Assembly (NCBI RefSeq): GCF_000376845.1
Contig: NZ_AQXY01000028.1
Span: 248,001-312,000, forward strand
Reading direction: 5' to 3'
Length of the DNA stretch: 64,000 nt
Source of the DNA: Thioalkalivibrio sp. ALE14
Lineage (GTDB): Bacteria > Pseudomonadota > Gammaproteobacteria > Ectothiorhodospirales > Ectothiorhodospiraceae
Position numbers and translations under genes: made by a program. Below the pieces are notes generated by a model. It was given only the letters and a program-made list of their open reading frames with translations, was not told the origin of the DNA and ran no database searches. This document shows, piece after piece, positions 9,313-18,173 of the stretch; positions within the stretch are counted from its first letter, which is position 1; each line of letters begins with the position of its first letter.

Positions 9313-10119
9313 CTACGTGTGTCGGCCCGGCTTCAGACGATCGAGGCGCAGGCGCTCGCGGGTGTCGAACAGGCGGCGCGAGGCGAACCAGACCGCGCCG
9401 AGGGTGCCGAAGCCCGTGCCGGCGGTGATCAGGAACATGATCAGGATCTGGTACTTGACCGCCTCCACCGGCGGGGCGCCGGCCAGGATCTGGCCGGTCA
9501 TCATGCCCGGCAGGCTGACGATGCCGGCGGCGGCCATGGCATTGATGGTCGGCATCAGGCCGGAGCGCGCGGCCTCGCGACGCATGGTCGTCACCGCCTC
9601 GCTCCAGGAGGCGCCCATCGCCAGCCGGCCCTCGATGGTGCGCCGTTCGCGCCAGACGGTCTGGGTCAGGCGGTCCAGCCCCAGTGCGATGCCGGTCATG
9701 GTGTTGCCGAGCAGCATGCCCAGCAGCGGGATCGCGTACTGCGGCTCCCACCAGGGGGTCGGGCCGACCATCGTCGTCAGTGCCAGCACCGTGACGGCGA
9801 ACGCCGAGATGAACATGGTCACGGCACCGATGCCATAGCCCCACAGCCCGGCGAAGCGGCGCTGCTGGCGTGCCATCACCTCGTAGCCGGCCACAGCGAG
9901 CATGATCACCGCCATCAAGGCCACCCAACCGAGCTGCGCATGGTCGAACAGCGTCTGCAGGATCAGCCCGACCAGCAGCAGCTGGATCACGGTGCGCGCC
10001 CCGGCGATCAGCAGGCTGCGCCCCAGCCCCATACGTGCCCAGACGGTCAGCCCTGCCAGCGCGACGACCAGCAAAGCCGCCAGCGACAAATCCAGCGCGG
10101 AAAGCGAGATCAGCTCCAC
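9313..10119 (-). CDS. fetB: ABC transporter permease FetB (UPF0014)
   Basis: 268-residue inner-membrane protein with about seven hydrophobic segments. It matches the FetB/YbbM family: GARTVIQLLLVGLIL, the permease core LLGMLLGNTMTGIALGLDRL, and SLPGMMTGQILAGAPPVEAV. In E. coli FetAB exports iron and protects against peroxide stress. The gene overlaps the fetA stop by 10 bp, so the two are one operon. The exported ion in this organism is inferred from family only. Confidence 0.93.
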   Translation of the reverse strand: MELISLSALDLSLAALLVVALAGLTVWARMGLGRSLLIAGARTVIQLLLVGLILQTLFDHAQLGWVALMAVIMLAVAGYEVMARQQRRFAGLWGYGIGAVTMFISAFAVTVLALTTMVGPTPWWEPQYAIPLLGMLLGNTMTGIALGLDRLTQTVWRERRTIEGRLAMGASWSEAVTTMRREAARSGLMPTINAMAAAGIVSLPGMMTGQILAGAPPVEAVKYQILIMFLITAGTGFGTLGAVWFASRRLFDTRERLRLDRLKPGRHT

Positions 10120-10730
10120 GCGGTCACCTCCAGCTTGCCGTTGGCGATGGTCAGGATGCGGCCGCCCAGGCGCTGACGTTGCAGGGTGTCGTGACTAACC
10201 CACAACGCCGCCGCGTCTTCCTCGGCGAGATACCCCCGTACCGCGCGTTCGATGCGCTTGGTGTTTTCCAGATCCAGATTGGCGGTGGGCTCGTCCAGCA
10301 AGAGAACACGCGGCTGGTTCAGCAGCGCGCGCACCAGCCCCAGGCGCTGCTTCTCGCCGCTGGAGAGGCGCTCGACCTCCCAGCCTAGAGAGGCCTCCGG
10401 CAGGGCGACCTGCTCCAGCAGGTGCAGGGCCGCCGCGCGCGCGAAGTCCACTGGCAGGTGCTCGTCCACGCGCTCGCCCCACCAGGCGGTCTCCGCCGGC
10501 ACATACGCCACGCGCCGACGCCAGTCGACCGGCGCCATGGCGTCCCGCGGCTTCCCGTTCAGCATGACCTGCCCCGTATTGGGGTCAAGATCGGCCAGGG
10601 CCCGCAGCAGCAGCGATTTTCCGGAACCGGAGGCGCCCGTGACCTGCACCAGCTCCCCGGGCTGAAGCGCCAGATCCAGCGGGCCGAGATGAGCGGTTTT
10701 CAGTTGGCGAACGTCCAGCAGGCGATCCAT
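10110..10730 (-). CDS. fetA: ABC transporter ATPase FetA
   Basis: 206 residues, a compact ABC ATPase that powers FetB. Walker A GASGSGKSLLLRAL, ABC signature LSSGEKQRLGL, Walker B RVLLLDEPTANLD, H-loop Val-Ser-His (LWVSHD). The ATG at 10730 (MDRLLDVRQLKT) is chosen; the longer open frame upstream has no family similarity and runs through the intergenic repeat. It overlaps fetB by 10 bp. Confidence 0.94.
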   Translation of the reverse strand: MDRLLDVRQLKTAHLGPLDLALQPGELVQVTGASGSGKSLLLRALADLDPNTGQVMLNGKPRDAMAPVDWRRRVAYVPAETAWWGERVDEHLPVDFARAAALHLLEQVALPEASLGWEVERLSSGEKQRLGLVRALLNQPRVLLLDEPTANLDLENTKRIERAVRGYLAEEDAAALWVSHDTLQRQRLGGRILTIANGKLEVTAWS

Positions 10731-11055
10731 GCGACAGGGTTCCGGTGCGGCGAAATGGCGATCGTAACCGAAGCCGGGGCGGCGGGATGAATGGCCGGAC
10801 AGGCAGGCGCTGCTTGCTGCGAGACGAACGCTCCGCCGTGACGGGTCGCCTCGGCGGATGTCGATCGCACTATCGGACGCGGGCAGGGGCTTCGCGGGCG
10901 AGCCCGCCCCACAGCTCTGGAAACAAAAAAAGGGCGCCCGGGGAGGGGCGCCCAAAGGCCAACATCCAAGTCCTGGGAGACTGTCTTGTCGGCGTCGGAG
11001 GAGACGATGTCGGGGCCGGGCCTGTGGCCCGACCCCGGTTCAGGTTAACGAGGGT
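10731..11055. other. non-coding gap between fetA and amtB
   Basis: 325 bp. It contains a hairpin like Pseudomonas REP (GGGGCTTCGCGGGCGAGCCC, near 10887-10906, continuing GCCCCACAG) and the amtB terminator. No ORF in it resembles a protein. Confidence 0.6.
10925..10953 (-). terminator. rho-independent terminator of torF-glnK-amtB
   Basis: Read leftward: GGGCGCCC, loop ctcccc, GGGCGCCC, then seven U. It lies about 100 bp beyond the amtB stop. Confidence 0.88.
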
Positions 11056-12309
11056 TTATTGCTTCCCGGTGAACTCCGGGTAGGCCTCGAGACCGCACTC
11101 GGCGATGTCGGCGCCCACATCCTCGTCCTCTTCGTTCAGGCGAATGCCCATCACCGCCTTGAGGATGGCCCAGACGATCAGGCTGGCCACGAAGACGAAG
11201 GCGAAGATGGCGAGCAGACCGGCAATCTGACCGAAGAAGGTCGCATCCGGGTTGGACAGCAGCACCGCCATCACACCCCAGATACCGGCGGTACCGTGCG
11301 CGGAGATCGCGCCGACCGGGTCGTCGATCTTCAGCTTGTCCAGCGCGACGATCGAGAAGACCACGATCACACCACCGATGGCACCGATGATCATCGCCAG
11401 GAACGGGCTGGGCATCAGCGGCTCGGCGGTGATAGACACCAGGCCCGCGACCGCGCCGTTCAGCGCCATGGTCAGGTCCGCCTTGCCGAACACCAGACGG
11501 GTGGTGATCAGAGCGGCGACCACACCCCCGGCCGCGGCCAGGTTGGTGTTGGCGAACACGGCGGCCACAGCGTTGGCGGACTCGATATCCGAGACCTTCA
11601 GCTCGGAGCCGCCGTTGAAGCCAAACCAGCCCAGCCACAGGATCAGCACACCCAGGGTGGCCAACGGCATGCTGGAGCCCGGGATCGCGTTGATCTGGCC
11701 ATCCTTGCCGTACTTGCCCTTGCGCGCCCCGAGGAGCAGCACACCGGCCAGCGCGGCAACGGCGCCCGTGAAGTGGACAATGCCGGAACCGGCGTAGTCC
11801 AGGTAGCCGATCTGGTCGAGGATCCCGCCACCCCAGCTCCAGAAGCCCTGGATCGGGTAGATGAAGCCGGTCAGGATGACCGCGAAGGCCAGGAAGGCCC
11901 ACAGCTTCATGCGCTCGGCCACGGCACCCGAGACGATGGACATCGCGGTGGCCACGAACACGACCTGGAAGAAGAAGTCGGCACGATCGGAGTAGTAGAT
12001 GTCGCCACCACTACCCAGCACGTCCGCGACCGCGTTGTCGCCCGAGATCAGAAAGCCCAGGCCCGGGATGATGGAGCTCAGGCCGTCGCTGTACATGATG
12101 TTGTAGCCGATCAGCATGTACATAATGCTGGCGATCGAATACAGGGCGATATTCTTGGTTGCAATTTCGGCCACACTCTTGGTGCGCACCATCCCGGCCT
12201 CGAGCATGGTAAAGCCCGCGGCCATCCACATCACCAGCGCGCCGGCCACCAGAAAGTAAAAGGTGTCCATTGCGTAGGCGAGTTCGACAACTTGCTGTTC
12301 AATTTCCAT
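11056..12309 (-). CDS. amtB: ammonium transporter AmtB
   Basis: 417-residue inner-membrane ammonium channel with about 11 transmembrane helices. The twin pore histidines are at H179 (SGIVHFTGA) and H338 (ISAHGTAGIWG), the conserved Asp at D171 (YLDYAGSG), and the Phe gate at RADFFFQVVF and WFGFNGGS. There is no cleavable leader; the N-terminus MEIEQQVVELAYAMDTFYFL starts directly, as in Amt1-type proteins. A GAGGA ribosome site precedes the ATG. It lies 36 bp downstream of glnK, whose product blocks the channel when nitrogen is plentiful. Confidence 0.97.
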   Translation of the reverse strand: MEIEQQVVELAYAMDTFYFLVAGALVMWMAAGFTMLEAGMVRTKSVAEIATKNIALYSIASIMYMLIGYNIMYSDGLSSIIPGLGFLISGDNAVADVLGSGGDIYYSDRADFFFQVVFVATAMSIVSGAVAERMKLWAFLAFAVILTGFIYPIQGFWSWGGGILDQIGYLDYAGSGIVHFTGAVAALAGVLLLGARKGKYGKDGQINAIPGSSMPLATLGVLILWLGWFGFNGGSELKVSDIESANAVAAVFANTNLAAAGGVVAALITTRLVFGKADLTMALNGAVAGLVSITAEPLMPSPFLAMIIGAIGGVIVVFSIVALDKLKIDDPVGAISAHGTAGIWGVMAVLLSNPDATFFGQIAGLLAIFAFVFVASLIVWAILKAVMGIRLNEEDEDVGADIAECGLEAYPEFTGKQ

Positions 12310-12345
12310 GATTGAAATTCCTCATTCGATGGAATGACGGAGGCC

Positions 12346-12732
<387 letters not shown>

Positions 12733-12750
12733 TTAGGCGGTAATGCGGAA

Positions 12751-13464
12751 TCAGAAGGTCTTGGACCAGCCCACCCAGGCGCCCAGGTCTTCGTCGGTCT
12801 CGTCGACATATTCGAGATTGAAGCTGAACTCGCCCCAGTCGCCGGCATCGCGAGTGAGGCTGGCGGTGTAGTGGGTGTAGTTATCCAGGCTGGAATCGTC
12901 GAAGCGGGTGCGCCCCACCATGAAACCAGCGCTGTAGACATCCATGAACGGGACATCCAGGCCGGCGTAGAAATACATATCGTCGTCTTGCAGGGCCGAG
13001 TCATCACTGTCGTGAATGACATAGGCCATACCGCCGTACAGTCCTACAACGCCGGTATCGAAGCTGACTTCGCCGTAGATCTCGCCGAAGTCGGCACTCA
13101 GGGAACCGGTATCGTCTCGGGCATCCGGATAGGCGTAATAGATGTAACCGACGTCGTAGCCGAACCCATTGGCGAACTCATCGGCAAAGCCGGCGTAAAG
13201 ATCGAGCTCGTAGCCGGTGTCATCACCAAAATCGACATTGGACATCCAGGTACCGACATAGAAGCCGGAGTCGTGCTCAAAATCGATACCACCCTGAACG
13301 GCAGCACCGTCGTCGGTTTCGGAAAAACCACGGAAGTAGTAATTGGACACCGCGCCGATGTTCACGGACAGCTCCGCGGCGGCGGTGGAGGTAAAGGCAA
13401 CGCCACCGGTGGAGCCCACAGTGAGGACAGCGGCGGCCAGCGCGGAACGGGTGAACTTCTTCAT
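12751..13464 (-). CDS. TorF-family putative porin
   Basis: 237-residue outer-membrane beta-barrel of the TorF family (TIGR02001). Signal peptide MKKFTRSALAAAVLTVG, with cleavage near STAAA-ELS, then the motif LSVNIGAVSNYYFRGFSETD and alternating aromatic strands ending in GWSKTF. It is very acidic. The ATG at 13464 is chosen because GGGAG precedes it by nine bases; the ATG at 13473 overlaps that ribosome site. Members of this family often precede glnK-amtB and may let small nitrogen compounds cross the outer membrane; the substrate is not known. Confidence 0.85.
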   Translation of the reverse strand: MKKFTRSALAAAVLTVGSTGGVAFTSTAAAELSVNIGAVSNYYFRGFSETDDGAAVQGGIDFEHDSGFYVGTWMSNVDFGDDTGYELDLYAGFADEFANGFGYDVGYIYYAYPDARDDTGSLSADFGEIYGEVSFDTGVVGLYGGMAYVIHDSDDSALQDDDMYFYAGLDVPFMDVYSAGFMVGRTRFDDSSLDNYTHYTASLTRDAGDWGEFSFNLEYVDETDEDLGAWVGWSKTF

Positions 13465-13520
13465 GTTGGTCATCTCCCAGATTGGTCAATCGAGTGTCGC
13501 GTAGTCGACACCCGGTCCTT

Positions 13521-13535
13521 GCACGGGCTGTGCCA
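13521..13535 (-). promoter_or_regulatory. sigma-54 promoter of torF-glnK-amtB
   Basis: Minus strand TGGCACAGCCCGTGC against the consensus TGGCAC-N5-TTGC: the GG and GC doublets are correctly spaced and there is one mismatch. It lies about 57 bp upstream of the torF ATG. Confidence 0.78.
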
Positions 13536-13613
13536 AGTACCAAAAGGGAGCAAAATCGGCTTTTCGCAACACCTGTTGCGGCCCAACCACGGGCTTTTGC
13601 CTTTAATTGGTGC

Positions 13614-13645
13614 GCACTAAAAGTGCACACGCACCAAAAGAGTGC
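13614..13645 (-). promoter_or_regulatory. NtrC-like enhancer sites
   Basis: GCACCAAAAGAGTGC at 13631-13645 matches the enteric NtrC site (GCACYAAAATGGTGC) at 13 of 15 positions. GCACTAAAAGTGC at 13614-13626 is a second dyad with a shorter spacer. They centre about 90-110 bp upstream of the sigma-54 promoter, a normal enhancer distance. Confidence 0.65.
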
Positions 13646-13712
13646 GATCAACGAAAAGTGTGAACACGGTCCGGCCTCCGCGCGGGGCAGACACGAAACA
13701 AGAGACAGGAAA

Positions 13713-13731
13713 GCGGGCCGAAAGGGCCCGC
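13713..13731 (-). terminator. hairpin after folB
   Basis: GCGGGCC/GGCCCGC 7-bp stem with a 5-base loop, followed on the minus strand by a short TTTCC. It is a modest rho-independent terminator 14 bp past the folB stop. Confidence 0.55.
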
Positions 13732-13744
13732 AGTAGAAGAGGGG

Positions 13745-14110
13745 CTAGTCGGACGTTGCGAGGGTGCCGCGTTCGATCTCGATGCCGACCTCGCGGACGC
13801 CGGGGACGGCCCCCGGCTTGCCCAGCCTGATGCGCACCCAGGGAGTACCGAACTGAGCCATCAGGGTCTCGGCGATCTCCTCGGCGAGGGATTCGAGCAG
13901 GGCGTGCGGCTCGCGCGTGACGATCGCGCGTACCGCGTTGGCCACCGCCTCGTAGTCGACGGTGTCGCCGATCTCGCCGGAATGGGCGGCGATGCGGGTA
14001 TCGGCCGCCAGTTCGATGTCGAATCGCAGACGTCGCAGGATCCGCTGTTCCCAGTCGTAGACGCCAACAACGGCGTCAATCTCGAGGTTGCGAAGATAGA
14101 TTCGATCCAT
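13745..14110 (-). CDS. folB: dihydroneopterin aldolase
   Basis: 121 residues, the usual length. Cleaves 7,8-dihydroneopterin to 6-hydroxymethyl-dihydropterin and glycolaldehyde in folate synthesis. Motifs: MDRIYLRNLEIDAVVGVYDWEQ, the catalytic region GDTVDYEAVANAVRAIV, LLESLAEEIAETLMAQF and the Lys in RLGKPGAVPG. Monocistronic here, divergent from the amidoligase gene. Confidence 0.95.
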   Translation of the reverse strand: MDRIYLRNLEIDAVVGVYDWEQRILRRLRFDIELAADTRIAAHSGEIGDTVDYEAVANAVRAIVTREPHALLESLAEEIAETLMAQFGTPWVRIRLGKPGAVPGVREVGIEIERGTLATSD

Positions 14111-14217
14111 GGGGTCGGCCGGCTCCTGTCAGTCGGCGCCTATCCTACTGCCCGGGCCACACAAGGTACACCGAACCGCTATCATGGAGGGCCGCACTGA
14201 CCCGCCTCGAGACCCGC

Positions 14218-15210
14218 ATGAGCGAGCCTTTTCACGAACTCCCCTGGCCCGCCAACCCGGACGGGGAGCCGCGGCGCATCGGCGTCGAGATCGAGATGGC
14301 CGGCGTCTCGCTGGAGTCGATGGCGGAAACCGTGCAGGCCGAGTTCGGGGGTCATGTCGAGTCGGACAGCGCCTTCGTCTTCCATGTGCGCGAGACGGAC
14401 GTCGGCGACTTCCAGCTGGAGCTGGACGCGCGGGTACTGAAGGACCGGGCGTATCGCGAACACCTCGCGCGCCTGGGGATCGAGCTGGACGACTCCGACG
14501 AGGCCGCACTGGATCGCTGGCTGGCTGGCGCAGCGGGCCGCCTGGTGCCGCACGAGATCGTGGCACCGCCGATCCCGGTCACCGACCTGCCCCGCCTGGA
14601 CCGGGTGCGCGCGGCCCTGCAGCAGGCCGGTGCCCTGGGTACGGAACGCTCGTTTCTCTATGCCTTCGGGCTGCAGATCAACATCGAGGTGCACCGCACC
14701 GATGCCGAATGGCTGCTCGCAATCCTGCGCAGCTTCCTGTTGATGGTCGAAGTCCTGACCGCGGCCGGTGCGATCGACCTGGCGCGGCGGCTTTCCCCCT
14801 ACATCCGCGCCTTCCCCGGCGCCTTCGTGCGCTACGTGCTGGACCCGGACTTCCAGCCCGACCAGGCCGGGCTGATCGATGCCTACCTGGCACACAGCCC
14901 GACCCGCAACCGTCCGCTGGATCTGCTGCCGCTGTTCGCCCACCTGGACCCGGAGCGGGTCGATGCCGCCCCGGTGGAACACGAGCTGATCAAGCCACGG
15001 CCCGCCTTCCATTACCGCCTGCCCAACTGCGAGATCGACAACGCGGAGTGGAGCCTGGCGCGGCCGTTCAACGGCTGGGTGGAGGTCGAACGCCTGGCGG
15101 CGGATCCGGAACGCCTGGAGCGCCTGTCACGGGAATACCTGGAACGCCCCGGCCAGGCCCTCGGCCGCTGGGCCGACGACTGGAGCCAGCGCCTCCGTGA
15201 CTGGTTCTGA
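14218..15210 (+). CDS. amidoligase family protein
   Basis: 330 residues of the Amidoligase_2 family (glutamate-cysteine ligase/glutamine synthetase fold), predicted to join a carboxylate and an amine using ATP. Visible: the metal-binding IGVEIEMAG (E24, E26), FQLELDARVLK (E68, D70), a HEIVAPPIPV strand and FGLQINIEVHRTD, where other GS-fold enzymes place nucleotide or metal ligands. No signal peptide or membrane segment. The substrate is unknown. It overlaps the next gene, a C26-family peptidase, by 14 bp, so the two are translationally coupled. Family and pairing are fairly sure; the reaction is inference. Confidence 0.8.
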   Translation: MSEPFHELPWPANPDGEPRRIGVEIEMAGVSLESMAETVQAEFGGHVESDSAFVFHVRETDVGDFQLELDARVLKDRAYREHLARLGIELDDSDEAALDRWLAGAAGRLVPHEIVAPPIPVTDLPRLDRVRAALQQAGALGTERSFLYAFGLQINIEVHRTDAEWLLAILRSFLLMVEVLTAAGAIDLARRLSPYIRAFPGAFVRYVLDPDFQPDQAGLIDAYLAHSPTRNRPLDLLPLFAHLDPERVDAAPVEHELIKPRPAFHYRLPNCEIDNAEWSLARPFNGWVEVERLAADPERLERLSREYLERPGQALGRWADDWSQRLRDWF

Positions 15211-16024
15211 GGACACCCCGGCCATCGCCGACTCCCCGGCACCACGCCTGCGCCGCCCGGTGATCGCCATCACCGGGCCCGACCAGGGCGGCGGTCCGGC
15301 CTGGCTGTTTACCGCACTGGCGGTATGGCGCGCCGGCGGCCGCCCGCTGCGGCTGCGTCCGGGCAGGCCGCGCAGTCACCGGCGTTTTGATGGCCTCATC
15401 GTCGGCGGCGGGGCGGACGTCGACCCCGAGCTCTATGGCGAGACCCTGCCGGAAGGGCCGGATGCGGCCGCCATCCGGCAGGCGGAGCGACGCCTCTCGC
15501 AGCGCCTGATCGGCTACCTCTTCTACCCGGCGCTGTGGCTGCTGCGTCGGCTGTTCCAGTCCCACGGCGGCGTGCTGGACAGCGATCGCGACCGGCTGGA
15601 AAAGGCCCTGATCCATCGCGCGCTGGACGATCACCGCCCGATTCTCGGCATCTGTCGCGGGATGCAGCTGGTCAACGTGGTACGCGGGGGCACGCTGCAC
15701 CGCGACCTGGCCGACTTCTACGTGGAAACCCCACAGGCCCGCAGCCTGCTGCCGGTCAAGCCCGTGCAACTGGACCCGCGCAGCCACCTGGCCGACATCC
15801 TGGGCGACACGACGCTGCACGTGAACGCACTCCACAACCACGCCGTCAACAACCTGGGGCAGGACCTGAAAATCGCCGGGCGTGAGTCCACCGGCGTCGT
15901 CCAGGCGATCGAGGCCGAACGCGGCTGGTGCATCGGCGTGCAGTGGCACCCCGAATACCTCCCCCAGAAGCGCCGCCACCAGCGCCTGTTCCACGCCCTC
16001 GTCCGCGCTGCCATGAACGACTGA
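15197..16024 (+). CDS. C26-family gamma-glutamyl hydrolase-like protein
   Basis: 275 residues, class I glutamine-amidotransferase fold of the peptidase C26 group (as in PuuD). Nucleophile C153 in LGICRGMQLVN; the His/Glu of the triad are H251 and E253 in GVQWHPEYL; the family motif GGGADVDPELYGE is present. The start is the GTG at 15197 inside the end of the amidoligase gene. Residues about 85-127 are longer than in PuuD-type relatives and contain a hydrophobic, basic-flanked helix (IGYLFYPALWLLRRLF), suggesting membrane contact. Probably it hydrolyses or edits the gamma-glutamyl-type bond formed by its partner; the substrate is unknown. Confidence 0.8.
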   Translation: MTGSEDTPAIADSPAPRLRRPVIAITGPDQGGGPAWLFTALAVWRAGGRPLRLRPGRPRSHRRFDGLIVGGGADVDPELYGETLPEGPDAAAIRQAERRLSQRLIGYLFYPALWLLRRLFQSHGGVLDSDRDRLEKALIHRALDDHRPILGICRGMQLVNVVRGGTLHRDLADFYVETPQARSLLPVKPVQLDPRSHLADILGDTTLHVNALHNHAVNNLGQDLKIAGRESTGVVQAIEAERGWCIGVQWHPEYLPQKRRHQRLFHALVRAAMND

Positions 16025-16073
16025 AAACCCGACGCACCACGAAACGCTCTGCGAGGCGAGGCGAGGGCAGGTC

Positions 16074-16227
16074 AAAAGCGATTTACAGGGAGTTTGGAAG
16101 ACAGGAAGGTTTTTTTGGGTGGAGAATCGGACCGGTGATCGTTTCGTAAAGCACCGCGCACCCAGCCACGAGAGGGCGCCAACATCCTCTCTCTTCCAAT
16201 CTTCGCGTCTTCCTGTGAATCGCTTTT
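16074..16227. mobile_element. inverted-repeat element, family 2, copy A
   Basis: 154 bp. Ends AAAAGCGATTTACAGGGAG and, on the other strand, AAAAGCGATTCACAGGAAG. The right part, 16193-16216 (cttccaatcttcgcgtcttc then ctgt), is repeated at 47637-47660 with one difference. No ORF. It lies between convergent gene ends (C26 peptidase and msrA). Confidence 0.7.
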
Positions 16228-16257
16228 CTTCGTAGTGGGCAAGAACCGGGTGGGTGC

Positions 16258-16890
16258 TCAGGCCGGGTACGGCACGGAGAGGCCGCCGAGGCCGCAGTAG
16301 CCGTTGGGGACCTTGGCCAGGTATTGCTGGTGGTAGTCCTCGGCGAAGTAGTACGCCGGGCCGTCGGCGATCTCGGTGGTGATCGCCCCGCGCCCGGCGG
16401 CATCCAGCGCCGCCTGGAAACGCTCGCGGCTGGCCTCGGCGGCCGCCATCTGGTCCGCGTCGGTGGTGTAGATCGCGGAGCGGTACTGGGTACCGACGTC
16501 GTTGCCCTGGCGCATGCCCTGGGTCGGGTCGTGTCCTTCCCAGAAGGTACGCAGCAGCGCCTCCAGCCCGACCCGCTGCGGATCGAACACCACCCGCACC
16601 AGTTCGGTGTGCCCGGTCTGGCCGCTGCAGACCTCGCGATAGGTCGGGTTCGGGGTGTAACCACCGCCGTAGCCCACGCTGGTGGAATACACGCCGTCCT
16701 GCTGCCAGAACAGGCGCTCGGCGCCCCAGAAGCAGCCCATGCCGAAGTGGATCACCTGCATGCCCTCGGGGTACGGCGGCGCCAGCGGTGCCCCCAGAAC
16801 CATGTGGCGCTGGGGTACCGGCATGAGTTCGTCGCGTCCCGGCAGAGCCTGTTCGGGGGCCGGCATGCGCGGCTCGGAAAATCCAAACAT
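16258..16890 (-). CDS. msrA: peptide methionine-(S)-sulfoxide reductase
   Basis: 210 residues. Reduces methionine-S-sulfoxide in proteins. The catalytic Cys is in [14 protein letters not shown] (C53), with the family motifs [39 protein letters not shown] and the Cys-containing C-terminus [15 protein letters not shown]. The ATG at 16890 is favoured because GGAG lies six bases upstream; the ATG at 16902 overlaps the stop of the preceding gene (TGATG) and is an alternative. The N-terminal extension [17 protein letters not shown] is typical of this MsrA subgroup. Confidence 0.95.
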   Translation of the reverse strand: MFGFSEPRMPAPEQALPGRDELMPVPQRHMVLGAPLAPPYPEGMQVIHFGMGCFWGAERLFWQQDGVYSTSVGYGGGYTPNPTYREVCSGQTGHTELVRVVFDPQRVGLEALLRTFWEGHDPTQGMRQGNDVGTQYRSAIYTTDADQMAAAEASRERFQAALDAAGRGAITTEIADGPAYYFAEDYHQQYLAKVPNGYCGLGGLSVPYPA

Positions 16891-16901
16891 CGGCGGCTCC
16901 A

Positions 16902-18062
16902 TCAGTCGGCGGGGGCGAGCCGGATCAGCTCGCCCGGGTTGTGGTCGGTGAGGACGTAGATCGCCCCCTCATGGGCGCGCACGTCACGCACGCGGCGGTT
17001 CAGATCCGGCAGCACCTCGCTCTCGTTCACCAATTCGCGCCCGTCGAAGGTCAGTCGGCGCAGCGTCTGGTGAGCAAGGCCACCGACGAGCAAATCACCG
17101 TCCCAGTCGGCGAAGGCCGGGTCGCGCAGGATCGCCATGCCCGAAGGGGCGATGGACGGCGTCCAGTGATGCAGCGGCGATTCCATCCCCTCCTTCTCGG
17201 TGATGCCTTCGCCCACCTGGCCACCGGCATACTCCCGGCCGTGGGTGATCACCGGCCAGCCGTAGTTCAGACCAGGCTCGATGATGTTGACCTCGTCGCC
17301 ACCACGGGGGCCGTGCTCGTTCTGCCAGAAGGTTCCGGTTTCCGGATCGATCACCATGCCCTGCGGGTTGCGCACGCCCCAGGCCCAGATCTCGGGACGG
17401 GCATCGGCGTCGTCCACCAGCGGGTTGTCGTCCGGCACCGTCCCGTCGTCGTGCAGCCGGATAATGGTACCAATATGCGTGGCGGTGTCCTGGGCATGGT
17501 CGCGGTTGCCGCGATCGCCCACGCTGATGTACACGTAACCCGCATCATCGAACACGATGCGGCTACCGAAGTGTCGCCCGCCGCGCACGCCCGGCTCGGC
17601 GGTAAACAGCGTCTCCACGTCCTGCAGTTCGCCCGCCTGGAAGCGCCCGCGTGCCAGGCGCGTGGTCAGCCCGCCGTCCACGCTGGCGGAATAGGTAAAG
17701 TACAGCCAGCGGTTCTCGGCGAAATTGGGGTGCAGCGCGAGGTCCAGCAACCCGCCCTGGTTGCGGGCCTCCATATCCTCCGGTAGCCCGGGCACCAGCG
17801 CGCCCCGACCCTCGAAGGATTCGGCGTCCTCGAACCAGCGCAGGGTGCCCGGGCGCTCACTGATCAGTGCCCCGCCTTCCGGCAGGAAGGCAATGGCCCA
17901 GGGGTGGTTGAGTTCTTCGTGCAGGACACTGACCTGCAGGTCCTGCTGCCCGGCCTCGAGGCCCTCGGCCGAGACACCGGAGGACCCGGTACAGGCCATC
18001 ACCAACCCCGCCAGCACGGGGACCAGAGTGATGCGGCCCGTTTTCATCGTGCGCGTCTGCAT
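16902..18062 (-). CDS. PQQ-dependent aldose sugar dehydrogenase-like protein
   Basis: 386 residues of the soluble aldose/sorbosone dehydrogenase family (YliI/Asd-like six-bladed propeller). Motifs: [51 protein letters not shown] (cofactor His), [36 protein letters not shown] and [10 protein letters not shown]-terminus: signal peptide with a near-lipobox LVMAC, so possibly a periplasmic lipoprotein. The ATG at 18062 follows GGAGG by six bases. It is co-transcribed with msrA through a TGATG junction. Substrate not predictable from sequence. Confidence 0.87.
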   Translation of the reverse strand: MQTRTMKTGRITLVPVLAGLVMACTGSSGVSAEGLEAGQQDLQVSVLHEELNHPWAIAFLPEGGALISERPGTLRWFEDAESFEGRGALVPGLPEDMEARNQGGLLDLALHPNFAENRWLYFTYSASVDGGLTTRLARGRFQAGELQDVETLFTAEPGVRGGRHFGSRIVFDDAGYVYISVGDRGNRDHAQDTATHIGTIIRLHDDGTVPDDNPLVDDADARPEIWAWGVRNPQGMVIDPETGTFWQNEHGPRGGDEVNIIEPGLNYGWPVITHGREYAGGQVGEGITEKEGMESPLHHWTPSIAPSGMAILRDPAFADWDGDLLVGGLAHQTLRRLTFDGRELVNESEVLPDLNRRVRDVRAHEGAIYVLTDHNPGELIRLAPAD

Positions 18063-18173
18063 GGTTCGCCTCCTTGGAAAACGCGATCCTTCGCCTCGCG
18101 GGTACTACGCGGTCCCGCACGAAGCGGCGAGGATTCGCAAGCACGTCGTACCCTGTTGGTGCCCCCAATCGGT

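Noticed and set aside
10731-10955. Extended N-terminus for FetA
   Set aside because: The extension crosses a REP-like hairpin and the amtB terminator, and FetA proteins start at the MDRLLDV-like position.
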